The notes under the pieces: model-generated
Databases searched by the model: none
Seen by the model: only the letters and a program-made list of their open reading frames with translations
Told to the model about the DNA's origin: nothing
Origin: Variovorax sp. CAN15
GTDB taxonomy: Bacteria > Pseudomonadota > Gammaproteobacteria > Burkholderiales > Burkholderiaceae_C
Assembly (NCBI RefSeq): GCF_030462475.1
Contig: NZ_JASMRZ010000006.1
Coordinates: 27,471-83,673 of the forward strand
Length of the DNA stretch: 56,203 bases
Direction of reading: 5' to 3'
Program-made: the position numbers and the translations under genes
In this document: one piece after another, positions 26,841 through 34,872 of the stretch
Layout: the number at the start of each line of letters is the position of its first letter
How positions within the stretch are numbered: the stretch's first letter is position 1

Positions 26841-27782
26841 ATGAGATTTCTGGTGGTGGGTGCCGGCGCACTCGGTGGTTATTTCGGCGGCCGTCTGCTG
26901 GAGGCGAGACGCGACGTCACCTTCCTGCTGCGCCCGCGCCGCGCGGCACAGCTCGCGAAGACCGGGCTGGTGGTGCAGAGCCCCTTCGGCAACCTGCAGC
27001 TGCCCCCGCCGAAACACGTGCTGGCCGACGGCATCGACGGCCCCTACGACGTGATCGTGGTCGGCAGCAAGGCCTACGACCTCGACTCGACCATGGACTC
27101 CTTCGCGCCGGCCGTCGGCCCTGACACCGTGATCCTCCCCCTGCTCAATGGCATGAGCCACATCGACAGGCTGGCCGAACGCTTCGGCAGCGAGCGCGTG
27201 CTGGGCGGCCTGTGCATGATCTCCGCCACCCTCGACGACGAAGGCCGCGTGCTGCACCTCAACGACATGCACGGCCTGAGCTTCGGCGAACGCGCGGGCG
27301 GCCGCTCGGCGCGGGTCGACGCCATCGCGGCGCAGTTCGCCGGCGCGAAGTTCGATGCCACGGCCAGCGAGAACATCTCGCAGGACATGTGGGAAAAGTG
27401 GGTCTTCATCGCCTCGGCCGCCGGCCTCACCAGCCTGATGCACGCATCCATCGGCGACATCGTGGCCGCCGGCGGCCAGGACGTGGCGCTTTCGATCTTC
27501 GACGAGTGCTGCGCCATCGCCACCCACAACGGCTTCGCGCCGCGCCCCGCCGCCGTGCAGCGCGGACGCGCCATCATCACGGCCGCCGGCTCGCCCATGA
27601 CGGCGTCGATGTACAAGGACATGGCGCGCGGCGCGGCCGTGGAAGCCGATCACATCGTCGGCGACCTGCTGAGCCGCGCCGCGCCCGGCAATGCGACGGT
27701 GCCCACCGTGCTGCGCACCGCCTACGTGCACCTCAAGGCCTACGAGGCGAGGCGCGCCCGCGAAGCCGCCGCCGCGGCCTGA
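26841..27782 (+). CDS. Ketopantoate reductase family protein (PanE/ApbA)
   Basis: This 313-residue NADPH-binding protein starts with the Rossmann motif VVGAGALGGYFGGRL and has the family's catalytic helix with LPLLNGMSHIDRL and the later region SENISQDMWEKWVFI, where a conserved lysine lies. The PanE family makes pantoate for CoA, but many genomes carry paralogs acting on other 2-keto acids. Its surroundings (SolA-like oxidase upstream, racemase-like protein seven bases downstream) suggest a catabolic or amino-acid-related role rather than housekeeping pantothenate synthesis. A weak stem-loop with a T-run lies between it and solA (about 26775-26815). Confidence 0.85.
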   Translation: MRFLVVGAGALGGYFGGRLLEARRDVTFLLRPRRAAQLAKTGLVVQSPFGNLQLPPPKHVLADGIDGPYDVIVVGSKAYDLDSTMDSFAPAVGPDTVILPLLNGMSHIDRLAERFGSERVLGGLCMISATLDDEGRVLHLNDMHGLSFGERAGGRSARVDAIAAQFAGAKFDATASENISQDMWEKWVFIASAAGLTSLMHASIGDIVAAGGQDVALSIFDECCAIATHNGFAPRPAAVQRGRAIITAAGSPMTASMYKDMARGAAVEADHIVGDLLSRAAPGNATVPTVLRTAYVHLKAYEARRAREAAAAA

Positions 27783-27789
27783 CGAAGCC

Positions 27790-28467
27790 ATGCAAGAGGC
27801 GCTGGCCTTCCTTCACACGGCGCAGTCTCATGTGCCGACCTTCGAGCAACTGGTGCGCGCGAACGCGCCCGGGCTGCGCGTGCGGCACCTGGTGCGCGAA
27901 GAACTGCTGGCCGACGCGCGCATCACCGGCGTCAACGACGCCGGGCTCGTTGCCCGTGTCCACGAGGCCATGCACGAAGCCGCCTCGGGCGGTGCGAAGG
28001 TCGTGGTGTGCACCTGCTCGACCATCGGCGCCATCGCGCAACGCACGCCGACCGGCGATGCGTTCAGGGCCTTGCGCATCGACCGGGCCATGGCAGACCA
28101 GGCAGTGCGCACCGGACCGCGTGTGCTGATCGCGGCGGCGCTCGAAAGCACGCTGGCGCCGACGCAGGCGCTGGTTCTTTCCGCAGCGGAGGAAGCTGGT
28201 GTCGCGGTGCGACCGGCCTTGCTGTTCGTAGAGGACGCATGGCCGCATTTCGAAGCCGGAGACAACGCGCGCTACATCGGGACGCTGGCCTCCTCGATCC
28301 GGGCGGCATCTGCCGAAGCCGACGTCATCGTGCTCGCCCAGGCCTCGATGGCCCCGGTGGCCGACGCGCTCGCCGACCTTCCCATCGACGTGCTCAGCAG
28401 CCCCGCGCCGGGCACCGCGCACGCGGTGGCGCTGGCCTTGGCCGCCCTGTCGCTCAGTCCGACTTGA
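27790..28467 (+). CDS. Asp/Glu/hydantoin racemase-superfamily protein
   Basis: This 225-residue protein fits the two-domain Asp/Glu racemase superfamily. The motif VVVCTCSTIGAIA supplies the first catalytic-type cysteine near residue 75. The second, normally found as a Cys in the mirror-image loop, is not visible: the equivalent region reads VIVLAQASMAP, with Ala-Gln-Ala-Ser in place of a cysteine. With one cysteine it may be a decarboxylase or isomerase rather than a true racemase, as in arylmalonate decarboxylase, which also uses a single cysteine. The gene is cotranscribed with the PanE-like gene (7-bp gap). Its 3' end overlaps the converging halogenase-like gene by 14 bp. Confidence 0.75.
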   Translation: MQEALAFLHTAQSHVPTFEQLVRANAPGLRVRHLVREELLADARITGVNDAGLVARVHEAMHEAASGGAKVVVCTCSTIGAIAQRTPTGDAFRALRIDRAMADQAVRTGPRVLIAAALESTLAPTQALVLSAAEEAGVAVRPALLFVEDAWPHFEAGDNARYIGTLASSIRAASAEADVIVLAQASMAPVADALADLPIDVLSSPAPGTAHAVALALAALSLSPT

Positions 28468-29812
28468 GGATCGTCTCGCCCTTCAGCATCCCCATGTCGC
28501 GGACGTTGAAGCGGTGGCGCTTCCAGCCTTCCCAGGTGCGGCGCATGTTGCCGATCGAGATCAGGTAGTACAGCACCTTGAACATGCCGACGGGGCCGCG
28601 CATCGGCGTGCCTCGGTAGATGTCGCCGGCCAGCAGCGTCATCAGGCCTTCCTTCACGCGGAAGGGGTTGCCCGGGTGCATGAACATGTCGCGGATGGTC
28701 GGGTTGGTCACGCGATAGATGAACCACGAGTACTCGCGCGGGCCCTTGCGCATCATGGCCTCGAAGCCCTTGCGCGCCGCGGCCAGCCGCCGCGGCTTGT
28801 CGAGCGCCGTCGCCACCAGCTCGGCGCCGTCGAAGGCGCTGTGCATGGCGAGATACACGCCCGAGGAGAACATCGGGTCGATGAAGGTGAAGGCATCGCC
28901 CAGCATCAGGTAGCGCTCGCCCGTGGCGTGTGTGCTGGAGTACGAGAAATTGCTCGTGGCATGCACCGCGTCGTCGACCAGCGTGGCGTTCTTCAGGCGG
29001 TCCACCAGCACCGGGCAGGTGGCGATGGTGTCGTAGAAGAATTCCTTCAGCGGCTTGTCTCGCGTCTTCAGGTAGTACGGCCAGCAGACCGCGCCCACGC
29101 TGGTGGTGCCGTCGGCCAGCGGAATGAACCAGAACCAGCCGTGCGGGAACCAGCAGATGCTGATGTTGCCTTCCTTCTTGCCCTCCAGCCGCTCGGCGTT
29201 GGTGAAGTGGCCGAAAAGCGCGGTGCTGTTGTGGTCGGGGTTCTTTTCCTTGCAGCGGAATTTGTTGGCCAGCAGCGTGTCGCGGCCGGTGGCGTCGACC
29301 ACGAAGCGGGCACGCCAGCTTCGGCCTGCGCCATCGTCCATCTCGGCCTTGACCGTGGCGCCTTCCGCGTCGAAGGCCACGTCGCGCACCTTGCAGCCCT
29401 CGATGGCCTGCGCGCCGCAGGTGGCGGCGTTGCGGAACAGAAGCTCGTCGAGCTCCGAACGGCGCACCTGCCAGGCCGAGTCGAGCGACTTGTCCAGCCC
29501 CTCGCCGAATTCCACATAGCTGCGGTGCTCGTGCTCGGGCGAGACGAACTCGATGCCGAACTTCGGCATGCCGATCTTCTCGACCTGCTCACGCACGCCG
29601 AGCTTGTCGAACAGCTCCACGTTCGCTGGCAGCAGCGATTCGCCGATGTGAAAACGCGGATGGTGCGCCTTCTCCAGCAGCACTACCTTGCGGCCCTGCC
29701 GTGCCAGCAGCGTGGCGATGGTCGACCCGGCGGGCCCGCCGCCGACCACCAGCACGTCGCAGGACTCGTCGGCCGCCTGGGGCATGGAAGAAGAAGCTTG
29801 GGACAAGGACAT
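28454..29812 (-). CDS. Flavin-dependent halogenase-like FAD oxidoreductase
   Basis: This 452-residue flavoprotein has GxGxxG-type VVGGGPAGSTIA at about residues 22-33, the HIGESLLP stretch seen in phenol/pyrrole halogenases and geranylgeranyl-reductase relatives, and HGWFWFIPLADG, which contains the WxWxIP halogenase fingerprint (about residues 216-221). GDAFTFIDPMFSSG marks the second FAD-binding segment. Flavin halogenases chlorinate or brominate aromatic substrates using FADH2 from a separate reductase. A free catalytic lysine cannot be placed safely. Related enzymes occur in xanthomonadin/aryl-polyene loci, whose products can be brominated. Here the gene stands alone about 17 kb from the chorismatase cassette. 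Confidence 0.8.
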   Translation of the reverse strand: MSLSQASSSMPQAADESCDVLVVGGGPAGSTIATLLARQGRKVVLLEKAHHPRFHIGESLLPANVELFDKLGVREQVEKIGMPKFGIEFVSPEHEHRSYVEFGEGLDKSLDSAWQVRRSELDELLFRNAATCGAQAIEGCKVRDVAFDAEGATVKAEMDDGAGRSWRARFVVDATGRDTLLANKFRCKEKNPDHNSTALFGHFTNAERLEGKKEGNISICWFPHGWFWFIPLADGTTSVGAVCWPYYLKTRDKPLKEFFYDTIATCPVLVDRLKNATLVDDAVHATSNFSYSSTHATGERYLMLGDAFTFIDPMFSSGVYLAMHSAFDGAELVATALDKPRRLAAARKGFEAMMRKGPREYSWFIYRVTNPTIRDMFMHPGNPFRVKEGLMTLLAGDIYRGTPMRGPVGMFKVLYYLISIGNMRRTWEGWKRHRFNVRDMGMLKGETILKSD

Positions 29813-29916
29813 GCGAAGGCAACCATCATTGTTAACAATCGCAAGCATATCGCGACGGCCCGCGAGGACCGCAAAGTCGGCTAAGCAGCCTGCGCCGGGG
29901 CGCCGCACACTGCGGC

Positions 29917-30936
29917 ATGCGCCTCCTTCATCTTCTCCGCCTCCCCCGTCTCCTGTGCCTCGCTGCCGCAAGCCTCTGCGCGGCACTCGCCCAGGCCGCC
30001 GGCTTCGGCACCATCGACATCCCCGCCGACCGGGAAGGCCCGGCGATGCACGGCGGCGTTTGGACGCCCTGCGCCGCACCCGCAGGTGAAATCAAGCTGG
30101 GGCGTACCACGATCCAGGGCGTACGGGACTGTCCGCTACCGCCGGGCAATGCCCCGCTGCCGCTCATCGTGATCTCCCACGGCTACGGCGGCTCTTTCCT
30201 CGGCCATCACGACACGGCACAGGCCCTGGCCGACGCGGGCTATATCGTCGCGGCCATCAGCCATTCGGAGGACAACTTCCAGATACGCGGCGGCCCCAAC
30301 GACAAGATCTCGGCGCTGGCGACACGCACCACCGACATCAAGCGGCTGATCGACCACATGCTGCAGCAATGGCCCGCGCATGGCAGGGTCGCGGCCGACC
30401 GGATCGGCTTCTATGGCTTCTCGCGCGGCGGCTACACGGGCCTGGTGCTCGCAGGCGCGAAGCCGGACTTCGGGCAGTTGCCGCCCTTGCCTTCGTCTCC
30501 CTGCACGACGGCGCCGGAAGGCGTGGCATGCGCATGGATGAAGCGAACATTCCAGGAGCTGCTCGCCACGCCGCTGACGCACGACACCCGCATCAAGGCG
30601 GCCGTGATCGCCGATCCGCTCAGCATGCTGTTCGACGCACAGAGTCTGAAGAACGTGACGATCCCGATCGAGCTGTGGGCTTCCACCTACGGCGGCGACG
30701 GCGTCACGCCCGAGAGCGTGGCCACCGTCCGCGGCAACCTGCCGAAGGCGCCCGAATGGCATGTTGCGGAGAAGGCCGGGCACTTCGGCTTTCTGGCGCC
30801 GTGCTCGCAGGGGCAGCTCGACGTCAAGGTCGAAATCTGCCGCGACGCGCCCGGCTTCGACCGCACTGCCTTTCACGAGGCATTCAATGCGGAGGTGGCA
30901 GCCTTCTTCGAACGCCGCCTGGCGCCGCGGTACTGA
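29917..30936 (+). CDS. Secreted alpha/beta hydrolase (PAF-acetylhydrolase/dienelactone-hydrolase-like)
   Basis: This 339-residue protein has a signal peptide (Leu-rich core at residues 5-27, cut near AQA). It then has an alpha/beta hydrolase fold with the oxyanion region VISHGYGGS, nucleophile elbow GFYGFSRGGYTG (Ser near residue 170) and a late GHFGFLAPC segment holding the histidine. Four or more cysteines in the mature part suggest disulfides. The overall form resembles predicted dienelactone hydrolases and PAF-acetylhydrolase-like esterases of proteobacteria. Substrate unknown. It is divergent from the halogenase-like gene, with about 100 bp between their starts. Confidence 0.82.
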   Translation: MRLLHLLRLPRLLCLAAASLCAALAQAAGFGTIDIPADREGPAMHGGVWTPCAAPAGEIKLGRTTIQGVRDCPLPPGNAPLPLIVISHGYGGSFLGHHDTAQALADAGYIVAAISHSEDNFQIRGGPNDKISALATRTTDIKRLIDHMLQQWPAHGRVAADRIGFYGFSRGGYTGLVLAGAKPDFGQLPPLPSSPCTTAPEGVACAWMKRTFQELLATPLTHDTRIKAAVIADPLSMLFDAQSLKNVTIPIELWASTYGGDGVTPESVATVRGNLPKAPEWHVAEKAGHFGFLAPCSQGQLDVKVEICRDAPGFDRTAFHEAFNAEVAAFFERRLAPRY

Positions 30937-30961
30937 TGCGAGCTCGATCCCTGGCCGTCCC

Positions 30962-31231
30962 TCAACAGGCTATGGTCGCGAGGTCGATCCTTCGCGCGAG
31001 GCGCGATCGATCCAGCTGCTCGCAGTGCATGAGCAGGCCGACCATGCTGATGCCCAGCGCCGTGGCCAGCTTCTGCGCGGTGACGATCGACGGAATGACG
31101 CGGCCGCGCTCGATCTCTCCCACGTAGGAGCGGTTCAGATCGGATCGCTCGGCCAGTTCCTCCTGCGACCAGCCCTTGTCCTCGCGCAGCTGGCGAATGG
31201 TCACGCCGAAGTCTTCGACGAACGCCTTCAT
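30962..31231 (-). CDS. Small XRE-family helix-turn-helix regulator
   Basis: This 89-residue single-domain regulator has a Cro/CI helix-turn-helix: VTIRQLREDKGWSQEELAE, then NRSYVGEIERG for the recognition helix, then PSIVTAQKLATAL. There is no sensing domain. Its ATG overlaps the serine acetyltransferase stop (ATGA), so it is cotranslated with that gene and is a plausible autoregulator of the cysteine/sulfonate genes upstream. XRE proteins next to cysE occur in other Comamonadaceae to my recollection, but a specific target cannot be read here. It closes the minus-strand sulfur run that begins at 42654. Confidence 0.88.
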   Translation of the reverse strand: MKAFVEDFGVTIRQLREDKGWSQEELAERSDLNRSYVGEIERGRVIPSIVTAQKLATALGISMVGLLMHCEQLDRSRLARRIDLATIAC

Positions 31232-32142
31232 ACGCCACCTGCCTTCGGTGCGTTCTGCAGACTGGCCTGCGTGACGCTCACGCCCGGCGGCACGTCGTCG
31301 GTGATCCACACGTTGCCGCCGATGACGGCGCCCTTGCCGAGCGTCACGCGCCCGAGGATGGTCGCGCCGGCGTAGATGACCACGTCGTCCTCCACCACGG
31401 GATGGCGCGGCAGGCCCTTCCGCAGGTTGCCTTCGGTATCGGTGGGGAAGCGCTTGGCGCCGAGCGTGACGGCCTGGTACAGCCGCACGCGTTTGCCGAT
31501 GACGGCCGTCTCGCCGATCACGACGCCCGTGCCGTGATCGATGAAGAAGCCTGCGTCGATCTTCGCGCCCGGGTGGATGTCGATGCCCGTCTGCGCATGC
31601 GCCAGCTCGGCCACGATGCGCGCCAGAAGCGGCAGCCCGAGCCCGTAGAGCTCGTGCGCGAGGCGGTGGTGGATCATCGCGAGCACGCCCGGATAGCACA
31701 GCAGCACCTCGTCCACGCTGCGTGCGGCCGGGTCGCCCTGGTAGGCGGCGAGCACGTCGCTGTCGAGCAGTCGGCGCAGGCCCGGCAGCGCATTCGCGAA
31801 GCGGCGCACGGCATCGGTGGCGGTGTCGTCGATCTCGCTCGCGGAACGCGGCTCGTGGCGCGCGTTGAAATTCAGCTCCAGCCGTGCCTGCACCAGCAGC
31901 GCCTGCAATGCGGCATCGAGCGTATGGCCGACGTAGAAGTCCTCGCTCTCGTGGCGCAGGTCCGGCGGGCCGAGCCGCATCGGAAAGAGCGCGCCCTTGA
32001 GCGACTCCACGATCTGCGCGAGCGCATCTCGCGACGGAAATTCGCGAGCGCCGGGCTCGCGCGAGCGCCGCTGCGAATCGCGCCACTCGTCGCGCACGCC
32101 ATGCAGTGCGCGCACGATGTCGCTCACCTCGAAATGGGCCAT
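31228..32142 (-). CDS. epsC: Serine O-acetyltransferase (EpsC/CysE type)
   Basis: This 304-residue enzyme makes O-acetylserine, the carbon acceptor for sulfide in cysteine synthesis. The C-terminal left-handed beta-helix is evident: HPGAKIDAGFFIDHGTGVVIGE holds the catalytic His/Asp, and VIGGNVWI closes the hexapeptide repeats. The N-terminal helical region is longer than in E. coli CysE, as in the EpsC group. ATG 32142 has a strong GGGAGGA ribosome-binding site about ten bases upstream. It overlaps the XRE gene and follows the damaged rhodanese. The C-terminus lacks an obvious terminal Ile for binding cysteine synthase. Confidence 0.92.
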   Translation of the reverse strand: MAHFEVSDIVRALHGVRDEWRDSQRRSREPGAREFPSRDALAQIVESLKGALFPMRLGPPDLRHESEDFYVGHTLDAALQALLVQARLELNFNARHEPRSASEIDDTATDAVRRFANALPGLRRLLDSDVLAAYQGDPAARSVDEVLLCYPGVLAMIHHRLAHELYGLGLPLLARIVAELAHAQTGIDIHPGAKIDAGFFIDHGTGVVIGETAVIGKRVRLYQAVTLGAKRFPTDTEGNLRKGLPRHPVVEDDVVIYAGATILGRVTLGKGAVIGGNVWITDDVPPGVSVTQASLQNAPKAGGV

Positions 32143-32182
32143 CTGTGGTTCCTCCCGGAGAAATGTCGTGTAGGGTGCGCGC

Positions 32183-32636
32183 TCAGTCCTGCACCCAGGG
32201 CAGCTTGCGGAAGCGCCAGCCGTCGGAACCGCCGCGATGCCGCTGCGCATCGATCTCGCCTTCGAAGCCTTCGAGCACGTTGAAGACGTTCGTGAAGCCG
32301 GCTTTTACCGCTGCGGCATAGCAGCAGCACGACGGCTTCCTTGCCGCCGTCCTTCGCCAGCTTGGCCTCGATTTCGCGCGCGAAGCGCGGATTGCGCGTG
32401 AGCGCCGTGCCCGTGGCCCAGGCCACGTGATGGCTGCCGGGAACGTGGCCGACGAACTTGCGCGCCTCGCCGGAGCGTACGTCGACCAACACGGCCTGGC
32501 CGCCCTGGACCAGCTCCCAGGCCTCCTGTGGCGCGACGCCACCCGCATCGGGCAGATTGCCCTCGGCGGCCCTGGCGCGCGCCTGTTCGAGTGCTTCGGG
32601 CAAGGCGATGACTTCTTCTTCAACTTCCACTGACAT
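32183..32636 (-). pseudogene. Rhodanese-domain protein, frameshifted right after the active-site loop
   Basis: The first frame (from ATG 32636) encodes a good rhodanese domain: VDVRSGEARKFVGHVPGSHH and then LLLCRSGK with the catalytic cysteine. Just after this loop homology stops and an Arg-rich nonsense tail follows. The rest of the domain (AVKAGFTNVFNVLEGFEG to WRFRKLPWVQD) continues in another minus-strand frame, ending at the stop 32183. The switch lies at about 32308-32316, in CCGCAGCGG. A normal rhodanese has several residues (RS..AA) between CRSG and the next helix, so a short stretch appears to be missing as well as the frame. It is most likely a recent pseudogene, or else a sequencing error. 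Confidence 0.82.
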
Positions 32637-32773
32637 GCTGTGAGGCTCCTGTTGTGCGTTGGATACGCCTTGGTTGCGACAACCACCACTGTAGGAGCAG
32701 GGCGCCGAAGCTCAAACAACCCAAAAGTCGATTTCCAACAACCGGCCGTTGCAAAGGATCGATTCGGGCGCGA

Positions 32774-33410
32774 TCAGGCGACAGATCGTGCAAGCTCGGC
32801 CGCACGCACGGCCGAGGCCGTGAGGTCCACGCTCTTCGTGCCGTCGACGCCGTACGGCACGTCGCCCGCGATGGCCACCCGGCGCACCACGCGATGCTGG
32901 TCGCCGTAGTCGTTGATCGCGTAGTGCTGCGTCGCCCGGTTGTCCCAGATGGCGACATCGCCCTGCGTCCAACGCCAGCGCACCGTGTTCTCCAGCCGGT
33001 GCACATGGCTTTGGAGCACGCTCAGCAGATGGCCGGAATCGTGCGTCGAATGACCGGCCAGCCGCTTCACGAAGTGGCCGAGCACGAGGCTGCGCTCCCC
33101 GGTCTCGGGGTGCACGCGCACCACAGGATGCTCGGCCTCGAGCAGGCGGCGGGTGAAGACATCGCGGTAGCGCTTCGTGCCCTCCTCGTCCAGATCGGCC
33201 GGCGAGCGTGCGGCGGCGTAGTCGTAGTCGTTGCCGTGGATGGCGCGCAGCCGGTCGGCCAGCACCTTGAGATCGTCAGGCAGGCTCTGGTAGGCCGCCA
33301 CTGTGTTGGCCCAGACCGTGTCGCCGCCATAGGCCGGGATCACCACCGCCCGCAGGATCGAAACCTGCGGATAGGCAACCTCGAAGGTCACGTCGGTATC
33401 CGGAAGATTC
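32774..33410 (-). pseudogene. tauD: TauD/TfdA-type dioxygenase remnant, 5' part lost
   Basis: From TDVTF onward the sequence is a clear Fe(II)/2-oxoglutarate-dependent taurine dioxygenase: SILRAVVIPAYGGDTVWANT, the distal histidine region WDNRATQHYAINDY and the arginine for 2-oxoglutarate (HRVVRRV). About the first 80-100 residues of a normal 280-300-residue protein are missing, including the first iron-ligand histidine of the HxD pair: the usual WHTDVTF reads LPDTDVTF. An open frame reaches only a TTG at 33469 through unrelated, less GC-rich DNA. The gene should be inactive. The break coincides with the edge of the segment carrying the amidase pair. Confidence 0.85.
33402..33410 (+). repeat. 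9-bp direct repeat, left copy (GGAAGATTC)
   Basis: Lies exactly where TauD homology ends. The same nine bases recur at 34873-34881, at the other side of the low-GC segment. It could be a duplicated target, a microhomology junction or chance. Confidence 0.4.
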
Positions 33411-33502
33411 TGCGAGGCGCCTGGTGGGGGTGGAAGGAAGGTGTTTACAGTTTCTAATGCATGGGGCAACTAAGAGGGTCGTCGGTGGAGAGTTGGCAAA
33501 AG

Positions 33503-33527
33503 AAAACCCGCCGTGCTGCGGGTTTTT
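33503..33527. terminator. Bidirectional intrinsic terminator
   Basis: A CCCGC/GCGGG stem with a six-base loop is flanked by AAAA on the left and TTTTT on the right. It ends the minus-strand amidase/immunity-like pair, and so insulates it from the tauD remnant. Confidence 0.9.
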
Positions 33528-33543
33528 GGAACAGACCGATACC

Positions 33544-34107
33544 TCAGGGCCTGTCTCGCGAGTCTCGTGCCCTCTTCAGCCGGAGCTCCGCTTCGCCGGC
33601 GGAGAGTTGCCCTTCTGCGACCAGCCTCTTGAACCTTCGCTTATCTGCGCGGTACAGCGCGTCTTTCAGCAGGGTCATCTTGCGGTCTCGGCAAGGGCTG
33701 CACTCGTAGAAGCTCGTCGGACTTCCTGCGACCTTCATTTTTGCGTCGTACTCAAGAGCAAGAATCCGTCCATTGGGTTCGATGCCCATGGCGAGGTTTT
33801 TCCAATTTTTGAACGTGACGGTGGCACTTCCTTCGCACCCTGTGCTGTCGGTCTTTTCGGGGTCATAGGCACTACGCGAAACCCGGCGCATGTGCCGCAG
33901 GGCAAAAAGAACATCCTCCTGCGTCAAGACGACGTCGTCGCAATCCAGAAAGTCCTTGTTCTCCCATGCCGTTCTGCCCGAAGGCTCTGTGATTTCCACC
34001 TTCCGTATATAGCTGACGGGGTACCGGCTGTCCGACGCTTGTACCGGAAGCACCCCAGCTGCAACCAGCAATCCTGCTGGAATCAAGAGAGCGATGCTTC
34101 TTTTCAT
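33544..34107 (-). CDS. Periplasmic protein of unknown function; candidate immunity protein
   Basis: This 187-residue protein has a Sec signal peptide (Lys-Arg start, hydrophobic core at residues 5-20, likely cut after VQA at 24) and a mature domain with four cysteines: DCDDVVLT near residue 56, a GCEG segment and a terminal CSPC pair. The pattern DC..-V.LT-..DV....-..VS..AYD, then a Cys and a G..T/V-F-..I...G segment, resembles small periplasmic proteins found downstream of secreted effector genes. Its start overlaps the amidase stop (ATGA). I infer that it protects the periplasm against the amidase. No enzymatic motif is visible. GC content is lower than in neighbours. Confidence 0.72.
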   Translation of the reverse strand: MKRSIALLIPAGLLVAAGVLPVQASDSRYPVSYIRKVEITEPSGRTAWENKDFLDCDDVVLTQEDVLFALRHMRRVSRSAYDPEKTDSTGCEGSATVTFKNWKNLAMGIEPNGRILALEYDAKMKVAGSPTSFYECSPCRDRKMTLLKDALYRADKRRFKRLVAEGQLSAGEAELRLKRARDSRDRP

Positions 34108-34766
34108 GGCATTGGCGCCTGCATTTTCCAGTTCGCCTCCTGGGCCTCTGTCGGGTTCTTGCGGCTGACCAGAGGATGGCGAAAAACTTCCTCATTCCCT
34201 ATACGGATCGACTCCTGAAGCACACGGACAAGCCACGAGAGCGACTGATTCTGCGCCGCAGTTGGCTCGTCATAGATTCCACGCCTGCCGCGCAACTCAT
34301 CGAGAGTCAGCTCTGCTTCTTTCCCGACAGCTTTGAAGCCCACAGGCAATCGGGCCCTCCCGACAATCTCGATCCCGATTGCTTCCATATTGCCCGGATA
34401 ACGTTCACCCGGCGGTTTTCGCATCTCGATCTGGTGCATTCCCTCTACTCCCACCTTCGCAAAATCGCCTGGTTCGCATTTTCCCGTTGCCAAGCATCGC
34501 GCTTTCAACGGCCCCACATGATTCGTCCTCTGATAAATCGCCGCCGTCTGATAGATCGTCCCATCCTTGTCGATGAGAAAGTGCGCCCCGTTCGCCTTCG
34601 GCCGCTTGTAGCTGTTCAACGAAGACGCCGAAGTATCAGCGTCCGTCCGGTGCACCACGATGCCGGTAATTGCCCCAACCCTCTTCCCTCGTTCGATCTG
34701 CGGACTGCGGGCATGCCTCACTCGTGCGTGGCTGATCATTCCATGTTCGTCAATTTCAACGATCAT
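34104..34766 (-). CDS. Peptidoglycan amidase (N-acetylmuramoyl-L-alanine amidase, PGRP/Amidase_2 fold) without signal peptide; candidate secreted effector
   Basis: This 220-residue protein has PGRP/Amidase_2 features: GIVVHRTDAD with a candidate zinc ligand His39, GAHFLIDKDGTIYQ with His62, TNHVG with His83, IEIVG and a late RHPLVSRKNPTEA box whose His197 and Lys203 resemble the AmpD-type third ligand and catalytic lysine. The enzyme would cut the MurNAc-L-Ala bond. There is no signal peptide or membrane anchor, so it needs another route to the cell wall. Together with the overlapping gene for a signal-bearing protein, this is the architecture of a type VI effector-immunity pair. ATG 34766 follows AGGGAGGAA. 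A phage-type endolysin is the alternative. Confidence 0.8.
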   Translation of the reverse strand: MIVEIDEHGMISHARVRHARSPQIERGKRVGAITGIVVHRTDADTSASSLNSYKRPKANGAHFLIDKDGTIYQTAAIYQRTNHVGPLKARCLATGKCEPGDFAKVGVEGMHQIEMRKPPGERYPGNMEAIGIEIVGRARLPVGFKAVGKEAELTLDELRGRRGIYDEPTAAQNQSLSWLVRVLQESIRIGNEEVFRHPLVSRKNPTEAQEANWKMQAPMP

Positions 34767-34872
34767 GCGGTTCCTCCCTGAAGTGTCTGTTTGAATGCAA
34801 TGACGAAGTCGTGATCGCTGCATCGATGTGCGGATCACGACTTCGCGGCGCATGCTATGGCGACGACTTCAA

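Noticed and set aside
32774..33469. Complete 231-residue TauD protein starting at TTG 33469
   Set aside because: The first 20 or so residues do not resemble any dioxygenase, the first iron-ligand histidine is missing and the start is a TTG without a ribosome-binding site.
33544..34766. Reading the amidase and its partner as a prophage lysis module
   Set aside because: No holin, spanin motif, integrase or other phage gene is nearby, and the partner has a cleavable signal peptide with four cysteines rather than a spanin form. Not excluded, only less likely.
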